Shown: positions 1 to 9,200 of the stretch, one piece after another
Layout: each line of letters opens with the position of its first letter
How positions within the stretch are numbered: the first letter of the stretch is position 1
Assembly: GCA_016801885.1 (NCBI GenBank)
Contig: CM028896.1
Span: forward strand, 15,346,501 to 15,410,500
Origin: Toxotes chatareus
Lineage: Eukaryota; Chordata; Actinopteri; Toxotidae
DNA length: 64,000 bases
Direction of reading: 5' to 3'
The notes under the pieces: model-generated
What the model saw: the letters and a program-made list of their open reading frames with translations, nothing else
Databases searched by the model: none
Told to the model about the DNA's origin: nothing
Position numbers and translations under genes: made by a program

Positions 1-134
1 GCGAGATCTTTAGTGTTCCATGTCATTTCTATGTTTCTAGGTGGATTTACAGACGTCTGCATATCATAAATCAGTGACTTGGTGTCTGCATTGTTCTGAC
101 CGGTTCTTATTGTTGCTCCGTTTACTTCTTTCAG

Positions 135-249
135 GGGTAAGAAAGACAAGAGGAGGGAGCGCAGCAGGGACCGAAAGGAGCGCTCCACATCCAAGAAGAG
201 GAGCCGCAAAGACGAGGACAGGATAAAGAGCAAGGCCAAGCCAGTGAAG
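135..249 (+). CDS. srek1: SREK1 penultimate coding exon (RS/KR-rich)
   Basis: The exon is 115 nt, enters in phase 1 and leaves in phase 0. A pyrimidine-rich acceptor (TTACTTCTTTCAG) precedes it and a GTACCG donor follows. The 38 residues are almost all K, R, E, D and S, as in an RS-like domain. Confidence 0.8.
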
Positions 250-2379
250 GTACCGTTTCAGGTTTTAGTAAGGTCAACCTCACTGATTGCAATTACATTT
301 TTGCAGCGCAACTCTCGTTAGGAAAGCATCTGAACAATGAATTCAGTACGAAGTATTAAAATCAGAGAGGAAACCAAATCAGATCTATGTCAGTCAGAAT
401 CGCTGCTCCTGCTGTGTCTGTCGTTACTTAGGAAATGTCGAAACAGCGCTCAAAAGATCAGATGATAAAACACTCAAGGCAAAGACCGTATTCTGTTTGT
501 GATATCATGGTGGCATCAAATAATACTACCATCCAGCATATACAATTTGTTTTCAAAAGAAAGTCATGTGTCCAGGCAGTTAATTGCTGCTCCGTGCTAA
601 AATAAAATCGGGCGGTTCGGTTCTAATTAACGCGAGGGACGAATGGGAAAGTGCACATTTTACGTGAAGAGCCGCGGGCAACAGGCGCTTCGTTTTCAGT
701 TTGGAAGAACCAGAAACTTTCAACACATCAAGGTGAGTAACATGTTTTCCTGTGTTTATGAGTACGACATGATGGAAAGAGTCATTGCTATATGTGAAAC
801 CATTCTGCTTTTACAAGGAACTTTCCCTGTTGTTACAACATCTCATTTTATTTTGGTGTATCAGGAAACTTTCTCCTGTATTACACAAACAAGATGCGTT
901 TCTCTGCTGCACAGCTTTAAACACGTGTGTGACATTAAGCCAGCACATAAATCAACAAAGCTGTACATGTAAACTGCTGTCAGACACATTTTTGTTGTTC
1001 GAATAAGTTATCACGGAAGTAAATTCTTCAGGCTTTTCAGTTAAAGTGGTCAAACAGTAAGAAAATCTGTAGCGTCTCAACACTCTTCCATTTACAACGG
1101 ATCCGTCTCCATTCAGAAACCAGGTCGAGTGAAGCTGTGATCATTGACCAGGTGTCTGTCTGCACGTCTCCGATTTCCTGTCCTCAACAAATTTCCCCCC
1201 CCAGTAACTGACCTACATGTGAAAGTTTACTATAAAGATCACACAGGGGCGATAGCCGTGAGTGAAAAGGTGTGACATTTTCACGCTTGGTGTTGTTGCT
1301 GTTGATAAGCATCAGAACACTTGTTCTCGTCAGAAACCTCAGCATGCTTGCACAGGGCTTGTTTTTGGAGTTGCAGTGCAGAGTGCTCCACCCAAAACAT
1401 GTTGTTGTTTAAAACAAACATTTGCCCCTGTAGGCTTTATTTGTGTTTCATTAAATGTAGCTTGAAAAAAAAAAAAAAAAAGTATAGCAGTGAAAATGTC
1501 CATAGTTACGTCCTGATCGTCTGGTACTGCAGATTTAATTCACCTCTGCTTTCCATCTCTATGGCCAGTGTGTTCCAAACAGTCATTTTATAGAAAACAT
1601 GTTGATCTCTGCAGACTGTTCAACAAGTGGCCTCCATTGTAGATCAGAGCACGAGGTTAGACTGCAGAGGACAGGGTGCTGAAGATCACCCTCGTGTTAC
1701 AGCTAAATGTCCACAGGTTTGATCCACAGCTGCCAGAAGTGGAGGTTCAAGCAGATCCAAGGGTTCGCTGCTTTCTCCAGCAGCACCGAGAACATTTAAC
1801 GGGTTGAGAAAGACGTGAAAGATCGTGATTGTTTGTTGTGTTATCAGATTAAGCGCATTGTGTTTTCTGCACTAGTGACGCAGATGAACATCAGACCAGA
1901 GCTTAATCTGATGAATGTGAAAGTTTGTTTTAAGATCATGATGAGAAATCCTGGAAGAGAGTTGCATGTTGTTAACTTTCACACAGTCACTACAGGAGTG
2001 GCTCTTCACGTGGGCTTTCAAACTGAGCACAGAATATTAAAACGCCCTGTCACTGTACATGTAGAGGTTCAGAGTGAAAATGCACTGTCAGGCGGTTGTG
2101 CATTTGTTTTTCCTGTTGTATCGTTCGGGTATTTTATATTTCCTGAGCTTTTTCGTTTTCATTCTCATATGTATTATGTCAAATTTTGTCTGACCGGGTT
2201 TTGCCGTTACTCATTTGGATGACCTGTTATTCCAGGTGGAAAGCGGCTACGACAGGGAGGAAAAGGAAGACTACGAAAGCGACAGGGAAGACTCAGCCAC
2301 GCCCAGCGAGGACATGACGCCGTCGCCCTGCGTCCAGCACAACGGCAGCTACAAGACTCACAACGACGAGGCCAAGTGA
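135..2379 (+). CDS. srek1: SREK1-like splicing regulatory protein, last two coding exons (3' end of gene)
   Basis: Two exons are visible, 135-249 and 2236-2379, joined across an intron with a TTTCAG acceptor before the first, an AAG|GTACCG donor, and a TTCCAG acceptor before the second. Together they encode the C-terminus of a very charged protein. It begins GKKDKRRERSRDRKERSTSK and finishes with an acidic DREEKEDYESDRED stretch, then QHNGSYKTHNDEAK and TGA. SREK1 is an SR-related nuclear protein with RNA-recognition motifs and a C-terminal RS/KR domain that modulates splice-site choice. The KKDK-R-E-R...ERSTS block and the QHNG motif just before the stop match my recollection of the vertebrate SREK1 C-terminus. 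The RNA-recognition domains lie upstream of the window. Adjacency to a MAST kinase also fits, because SREK1 neighbours MAST4 in human. A different RS-rich protein cannot be fully excluded from so short a low-complexity segment. Confidence 0.75.
250..2235 (+). other. SREK1 last intron
   Basis: An intron of about 2.0 kb. It holds an A tract at 1465-1481 and a possible extra exon at 637-732 with a strong AAG|GTGAGT donor (see findings). Otherwise I see no gene; the open frames in it do not resemble known proteins. Confidence 0.7.
2236..2379 (+). CDS. srek1: SREK1 terminal coding exon with stop
   Basis: The exon is 144 nt and opens in phase 0 with VESGYDREEKEDYESD. It ends QHNGSYKTHNDEAK followed by TGA at 2377-2379. 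GC content and codon order are clearly different from the AT-rich flanks. The acidic ED-rich run contrasts with the basic run of the previous exon. Confidence 0.8.
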   Translation: MESGYDREEKEDYESDREDSATPSEDMTPSPCVQHNGSYKTHNDEAK

Positions 2380-3236
2380 CTGTTACAGCGTCATGGTAAC
2401 GAATCCTGCTCTGTCGGATGGTCTCATCAGCATCCATCCCATGTGTATACATACATGAACACTGGATAACCACTTACAGCAGTGTGGGTTTTTTTCCCCA
2501 TCATCATCATCATCACCACCTCCTGTTGTACATGTTTTTTTATTTCCTTTTGATAAAATGTGTTCTTCGTAACACATGGATCCTGTAGCTCAGCTCCTTT
2601 TCAGTGTCCCACCTAAAGGGCAAGTGAGCGCTCAGTATAGCAGAGACAGCCCCAGAGACAGCAGGTCAGTTGAAGACACTGGGGACTTTTCATGTAACAC
2701 AGCAATACAACACAGAATCCTGCAGGCTCAGAAACCACTGCACAGTGGAGCCGGCACTTCAGCAGAAACTGTAATCGTCCAAAAGTCAGAAGAAAGCAGA
2801 TGAACTGGTTTGCGTGATACTGTCCATATTCTACTGTGTCCTCCACCGGTTCATGTTCCCTGCAGGAAGAATTCAAGCCCATGAATTGTTTCCATGTAGA
2901 TGCTAAAGCTCCAGGCGCCTGGATCATTATTTAAAAAAAAAGAAAAGTAATGGAGGAAGCAAGCAGAAGGTTCCAGAGGAAGAAGGGAGTCAAAGAACTG
3001 GGTTTTAGCTTCAGATTTGTCCATGTGATGGATATTTTAACAAGACCAACATGTTTCTCTCCATTCCTCCAGCGACAGTTTGACCGTATGCTTCAATAAT
3101 CCAAAAAGCATTTTAAGCCTCTAAGATTGTAATTATTTGTCATATTGTAGTATTCGTGACATTTCCTTAAAAAAAAAAAAAGTTTTTGTCCTTATATTGC
3201 AAATAGCAATATGCTTCAAGCATCTGCACCAACAGT

Positions 3237-3242
3237 AATAAA
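3237..3242 (+). terminator. Poly(A) signal 1 of SREK1
   Basis: AATAAA about 860 nt after the stop codon. It is a candidate proximal polyadenylation signal and lies upstream of the inverted repeat at 3347-3415. Confidence 0.45.
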
Positions 3243-3346
3243 ATGTGTCTTAAACAATGTCGTATTTATTTGAAATCAGAGCTGCAGCGCTGTTCAGCAG
3301 TGGAGACATTTGTGGAAAAATAGGTTTCCAAAATAAGTCAGAGGTA

Positions 3347-3415
3347 TCGGACATTTCCTTTCATTTGAAAGGAAATGTCCGACTTCCTGACCTAAGGCAG
3401 GAAGTCGGACATTTC
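3347..3415. repeat. Compound perfect inverted repeat (two overlapping hairpins)
   Basis: Arm A, TCGGACATTTCCTTTC (3347-3362), pairs perfectly with 3367-3382 around a 4-nt loop. Arm B, GAAATGTCCGACTTCCTG (3372-3389), overlaps the right arm of the first hairpin and pairs perfectly with 3398-3415 around an 8-nt loop. The two stems share 3372-3382, so only one can form at a time in RNA. Confidence 0.9.
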
Positions 3416-4200
3416 AAATGTCACTTATTTCATGAGGTGCAAAATAAATTTCCCTCTCGCCGCCTGAGATCTTTTCGGGTGTGAGTGTTCTCATTCTGCC
3501 GCTGTGGCCTTGGTGCGGTCGTGACGGCCACTTCCCATATTCTGTTTGCTTATTTACGGAGTGAGACCGAGTGTTACATGTTTGGTGCACGTTTCTTCGT
3601 CAAAGAACCTAAGAAGTGTGAAAAACATGAGGATCTGTCTGTAAAGCCTCAGTGCTGAAATGCTAATTTGCTCTTTGGGTGGTGATGAAGGTAAATGTAA
3701 ACTACAAGCAAAATGTACCGTGTTGATTTTATGACTTGAAGTGCTGTAATAATGGGAATGCAGAGTGTACTCTTGTGAGCCTGTCTCTAAAATGTTATCG
3801 TAAAAAGTTTTCATTTGGTCAACGTGAATGCATTGCTTAATTTCCTGTTTTTATTATATTGGTGTACATGTACTTGCTTTTTTATATATATATACATATA
3901 TATACGTATATTTTCTGATTAACTAGTTGTTGCTACAAGATGCTGCAATGCATCATGTTCCTTTTTCCTGTTTTTGTTGTGCTGCTGTGAGAGAAAACTA
4001 ATTTCAGGCCTATACTGTAAAACGGTGGTGGTGGTGTGCAGAAAGTCTGCTGGCTCATATTTCTGGAGAAAGTTAGATGCTTACAAAGTTCACAGTGACA
4101 GTCAACGCGAGGCTGAACGAGGTATGTCGCAGCTCAACATACCGCCTGCAAGCACAGAAGGGTCAAAAAGTGCCTACACGTAGATTGTACAGAATATTCT

Positions 4201-4206
4201 AATAAA
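4201..4206 (+). terminator. Poly(A) signal 2 of SREK1
   Basis: AATAAA in the sequence TTCTAATAAAATATGG. It is a candidate intermediate polyadenylation signal. Confidence 0.4.
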
Positions 4207-4857
4207 ATATGGAGACTTATTGACAGATGCAACCAGAGTTTATTGCTACGGATGTTGAATTGCTGAAAGGGAGATGTTCTATCAAAGTATTGTCAGCTGT
4301 CTTTAGTAATTAATAACAGAATAGGCTGAACCTTCACGGGACGTTTGTGGATTTGTTTTAACGTTTAGTTCTGTTTTTTTTTTTTGGTGTCGAGTAATGT
4401 GTCAAAAAGTCTGATTTGTAAACTGGCCCCACATTGAGATTAGTTTCAATGAAAGCTTGTTATAGTTTAAAAGTTTTACTTTTAAAAGGCAGCTCTAAAA
4501 CTTTATGACTGCCTTCGCCAAATTCCACTTCTTTACTGCTTTTACAAATCTGATTTTACTGTTTGTTTTTTTGGGGGGGGTTGTGCAAATAAGGCTTCGG
4601 TTTGAAGTGGTGAACTTGTGATAAAGTTTAGTAAAACACATTTCCAACACAACTGACAGTATGTGAAGAATTTTATTTTTTGTATGTGTGTATCCACTAC
4701 ATAAACTGAAGAAACATGGTTCATGATGCTCTCCTGGGGGACTGGGGCACTTGATGTAAAGATTTGGTAACACTGTTGTTGAAGAGCTTGGATGTATGGA
4801 TCTGATCCTCTTCACTTTGAATCTAACAATATGTCTGATCTGTTTCCAAAAACACTC

Positions 4858-4863
4858 AATAAA
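4858..4863 (+). terminator. Poly(A) signal 3 of SREK1 (likely main distal)
   Basis: AATAAA followed by a GT-rich downstream element at about 4880-4895. It is the last good + strand signal before the convergent receptor gene. Confidence 0.5.
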
Positions 4864-4880
4864 GAGACTTTTCATTCAGA

Positions 4881-5351
4881 TGTGGGCGTCTCGGTGCACT
4901 TACTCTAACCTCACCTGCAGCTTTTCAGAACAATTCTGTATCTTAAAGGCTGCCTGTGGTGAAAACATTCATTAATCATCACTTTTCATTGCTTTACAGC
5001 TATAAGCTGTATTGCCATGGTATTTTCTATAGATATTCATGGTTCTCAGAAGATGAATCACAATGATCTACGTGATCATTGTGACTGCGAGTTTGACGTT
5101 TGTGGTTTGGCGTGAAATGTCTCCACGCTGGGTTTGCCAAGATTTTAATGTGTCCTGTGCTTCGGTTTACGCTCACGTAGCCACGTGCATCAACGCAGAA
5201 CACAGATCTAAACGCAGCCGAGAAAGGAGGGGAAGGAAACAGACTGTTCTGGGTTTTTTTTTTTTTTTACCTTCTTGCATACAAGCAATAAAAAGTGATG
5301 ACTGGGTCAAACAACTGCACTGCAAAGCTAGCTGGCATTAATACATTCATG
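4881..5351. other. Intergenic gap between convergent genes
   Basis: About 470 bp between the last SREK1 polyadenylation signal and the first receptor polyadenylation signal. It contains an 11-bp perfect inverted repeat (5058-5068 with 5074-5084), a T tract near 5254-5268 and another AATAAA at 5287-5292 on the + strand. No gene is seen. Confidence 0.6.
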
Positions 5352-5763
5352 TTTATTGGGCCATTCAGTTACCAGTCATGGCTTTTAAATAAGAGCACTT
5401 TCAGTCGTGTTAACTTCATGAGGTATTCACATTTACACATGGAAATAAGATACTGCATGTTCAGCAACGAATGAAATGTAATGTACAGAAATGAGCAGAG
5501 ACGATGTGCATGGACAGAACGAGCTGTTCAAGTAGTGCAGATATATATAAGTACATTTAGTAGTGAGGTAGGACACTTAAACTGGACTGTAATATACCCT
5601 ATAGGTTTTCGTTGAACAGTACTTTCTGCAGTCGATATAAACATGGAACTAAATGTACTTGTAGTATTGCTATCGATAGTTTAAGTGTCAGTGAGTCCAC
5701 ACAGTTGACCTGACTCATTTGATTTGGACTCTTCGTGATCTGAGGTCAGATTCCGAGATGTTT
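5352..5763 (-). other. Receptor 3' untranslated region
   Basis: Non-coding sequence after the receptor stop on the minus strand. TTTATT at 5352-5357 reads as AATAAA on the minus strand and is the likely polyadenylation signal. Confidence 0.5.
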
Positions 5764-6231
5764 TCACAAAATCATCTCCTCGCTGACCAGGATTGGACTG
5801 GTGCCAAACTGTCCCACATAGTCCTGTTCTGACTTCGTCTCAGTCGTCTGTGTGTCCTCCGGATCACCTTCTGTCGCCTCAGTGATGGCCGTGTTTGCTG
5901 AGATGCCCTGAGGCATCGCCTGATGAAACATTTCCATTGTTGTATATTCACTTGTGAAGGCAAAGGGCGAACTCTGGAAGTTTGTCTGTGTCCCGTTTGC
6001 GATCGTTTCTGTAGTATCGTCAGGCAGGACGTCTCCAGTTGCGTCCTCTGTGTCCCCGTGGATCCAGTTGCAGGTCATTTCTGGTGAGTCTCCCTCATCC
6101 TCTGAGTTGTGGAGAAGCGGTAGCACTAACGGCAAAATGCTGGGAAGCACCACAGCTTCTTTCTCAACTATCTGAAGACTATTTGTATCCCACTCTTCTA
6201 CCTTCAGAGTGCTGAAGCACTCGAGGAGTTC
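5764..6231 (-). CDS. Receptor exon 16: cytoplasmic tail and stop
   Basis: A terminal exon of 468 nt encoding 155 residues and TGA at 5764-5766. It is acidic and threonine-rich, with few aromatic residues. Only two tyrosines occur, in YTTM (about residue 730, a YxxM context known for PI3K p85 binding) and YVGQ (about residue 772, a YxxQ context known for STAT3 binding). The LKVEEWDTNSL stretch after box 1 recalls a conserved block in IL12RB1-type tails, by inference. Confidence 0.8.
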   Translation of the reverse strand, partial: ELLECFSTLKVEEWDTNSLQIVEKEAVVLPSILPLVLPLLHNSEDEGDSPEMTCNWIHGDTEDATGDVLPDDTTETIANGTQTNFQSSPFAFTSEYTTMEMFHQAMPQGISANTAITEATEGDPEDTQTTETKSEQDYVGQFGTSPILVSEEMIL

Positions 6232-9200
6232 CTGAGTGAAATTAAAAAGAAAATCTTAATTCACCCATTTCACAGGTTCAAACATACGTGTGGCTGCAGC
6301 TTAATGTTTGGTATTTGTGGTGCGTTTGCTGGCAGCACAAACAGAAACTCACCATTTCACAGGGTCCTTCAATATTCTGCATTGCATTGCTCTTTCCGGG
6401 GTTTGGTATGCTCGGCCACAGAATGACCTTTGCTCTAGATAAAGTAGGAGCAGTTGAGTTCAGTTGGTCTAGAGTAGATATTTGTTCGCTCATGTTAAGA
6501 ATTAGTGAGTTTGTGTGGCGTGCGTTTGAGATGGTTGATGAAATATTGCACCTTTTTATTATGGGAGATCCAAACATCAGCACAGCAGCCACGACAGCAA
6601 GGATGATGATAACACCACTTAGATTAGCATCAAAATATCCTGTGAAAAAAAAGATGGGGAAAACACACAGTAAAGATGTATGCAGATATAAATTTGAGAA
6701 ATTTGATTTTATTCAAGTGTTTAAAAGTCATTGGATCGACAAACCTTGACGATTTGTTGTAAAGATGCAGGCTGTGCTTCGCACTCCTGCTCCGGCCTGA
6801 GTGAAAGCTGATATCTGGACCTGGTATGCTGTGCCCTCCTGGAGATCCCCCAGTTCATAGGTGTCAGACTCTGGATCCACTGTGATATCTGCAATATCGA
6901 ATTCTTTCCTTTACTTTGGCAGAAAGCAGGTCTAGGCTCAGACTTCACAGCAGTGTCCTCTATCAGACCATTAAAGCCATAAATCAGTTGCTGATATTGT
7001 GGTGACTGTGGCTATAAATGTGTGTACAGATGATCAGCACCTGAATTTCAGTCTGACTACACTGTTCACAAACCCCTCGAGACGAAGCCAGTGTCGTTCC
7101 TGCAGATGTCTGCAGGCAAAATGATGATTTTCATGTTTGTAGATACAGAAGGTGGATGTTACTTACTCTCTGTGTTTGTCCCCCCGTGTTGGTACTCTGC
7201 GTAGTAGATTATGTAGCCCAGGAGGAAACCTCTGATGTCCTCCTCCGGGATGGACAGCCACTGCAGCACCACTGAATTCAGCGTCACGTTGTAGCTGCTG
7301 ATGTTGGGGGCGCTCACGGGAGCTTTGCAGACACAATATCAAGAAGTCACTGACTGTTTTGTGTTGGACAGGATGAGAAGGAAGTCGCAGTACTGGCCTA
7401 TTAAAGATGATCTTTATCAAGTGGCTTCGAGCTCTTTGGTTCAGAGTGAAATATCTCAACAACCATTAGGGAGACTTTCACTTACATCCTTCAGTGAAAT
7501 AGAACTGGGTGGTCCCATAGGTGCTCTCACTGTCGTTGACATACTTCATGTTGCACGTGTCTTTGTTTGGCCGTGTGTGCAGAGTGATGCTGTATCTCTT
7601 GTAAGGCTCCAAAGGTTCTGGGTATTTAAAAAAAAAATTTTTTTTACATACCAGAATCATCTCTGTCTCATAGACGTTATGTTTATATACGACTAATTTG
7701 CAACAGTAAATCCGCTCGTAGCAACTGAAGCCTGAGTAATGTTTTGATGGTCATGTTCAGACACTCGCAGTCAGTCAAGGTTAGGAAAAGATTGTGGTCT
7801 TGATCTGCGGCTTGAGGCACGAGACGGGACTTGTTTACTTGCTCCCTGTCTGCATTTAACCGAAACCACAGTCTTTACCCAACCCTGAAACGTACTTCAG
7901 CTAAACCTGACCACAGACTCGGGGCAGTAAACCATGGTCGTCAGTATGAAACCTGCATATTCAACCCTGCACCGTACAGAGTACATTAGTATTTCCTCAC
8001 CTGGTAAAGGAGATAAGGTCCTGTAGTTGTGTGTGTTCTGGTGGAAGGACATGGACACTGCTTCATGCCCCTTTTTCCTCCACTCCACAGAGTAGCAGAC
8101 GTAGGTTTTGATGAGGTCATCTTTCCAGTAGACAGTGAAAGATGTGTTGCTGTGGACTGTAATGTTCACTTTCCCGTCTGCAGCGCCTGCGGATACAAAT
8201 GTATAATCATCCTCGCTCTGTAGGCTCTGTATCAACGTTACAACAGGGCCTGAAAGATTGAAATGTTTAAATCACCGGCTCTACTCACTGGAAACATCCT
8301 CTCGCTGTGGTATTGTCTGGCTCACAGCTGGTGAGGTGCTGACGTTGTTGACAGCGCTGATGTGGATGCGATAAGCTGAATGGGAGAGAATCAGTCTGAT
8401 CTCAGGCTGAGTGGTGTTCAGCCGCTCACACGGAGCCTCTCCTGATGCCTTACCAATGGTCACACAGTAGCCATCATACAGCTCTTTGGCAGAAAACTAA
8501 CACACAGGGTCCTTTTATTATCATGCTGACATCAGCTATGGCTGCACAGAAGATTTATTTTCCCGTTTGTATTTCTGGTTGAAGGAAAATTTTAGGAGAT
8601 GCATTTTAAAAATTACCGTCCAGGTCAGAGAGATCAGCCTGCGGCCTTTTTTCCCTGCGACATCAGTTTCTTCGCTGTTCACAATGGCAGGCTGTGCTGT
8701 CAGTTCTGAGGCAGGACGTTCAGTTATTGCAAAAATGAGTGAGTAGAAACAACATGCTGTCGATCACAGTTAACAGAATAGACAGAAATAGCTTCTTTTT
8801 GACATTATACTTAGTGTAAAACAATAAAGCAGAAACAAACTGACCTGGTGGGACAGTGTAGGTTTCACTCCACAGGCACTGTGAGCATTTCTCATTAGTG
8901 ACACACTGTATCTGTACAACATAGACGAGTGAAGCCTGCAGATCCTCCACTGTGCATCTCTCTCCATCTTGGGATTGCACTGGTGGCTGTGAACACAGAG
9001 ATGAGTGAATTCACAGGTATTAAAAGTTAAAAGTTAACTTCAGCTTTATCCTCTTACAGACGTGTTTAGTGTTAGCAGGTGTTTAATACTGACCTGGCTC
9101 CATAACTGGCTGCCCAGTGCCTTATATCTCACAGAGTAATGCTTGATGGCTATTATGTCGTCCGATTGCCAGCTCACATTCATATCTAGTTTTCCAGACT

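Larger units (their letters stand above)
2380..4880 (+). other. srek1: SREK1 3' untranslated region
   Basis: This is the non-coding sequence downstream of the SREK1 stop. It contains AATAAA hexamers at 3237-3242, 4201-4206 and 4858-4863. The last is followed within about 25 nt by a GT-rich stretch (TGTGGGCGTCTCGGTG), as expected of a main polyadenylation site. It also holds a (CAT)n-rich patch near 2500, a TA-rich tract at 3883-3910 and the compound inverted repeat at 3347-3415. The extent is inferred from the hexamers. Confidence 0.55.

Noticed and set aside
643..972. 109-codon open frame in the SREK1 intron as a gene of its own
   Set aside because: It runs through a consensus donor (GTGAGT) at 733 and has no family resemblance; only the first 30 codons are considered, as a possible exon.
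6288..6749. 153-codon open frame on the + strand
   Set aside because: It is antisense to receptor exons 13-15 and their introns; the minus strand carries the real coding sequence with box 1 and the membrane segment.
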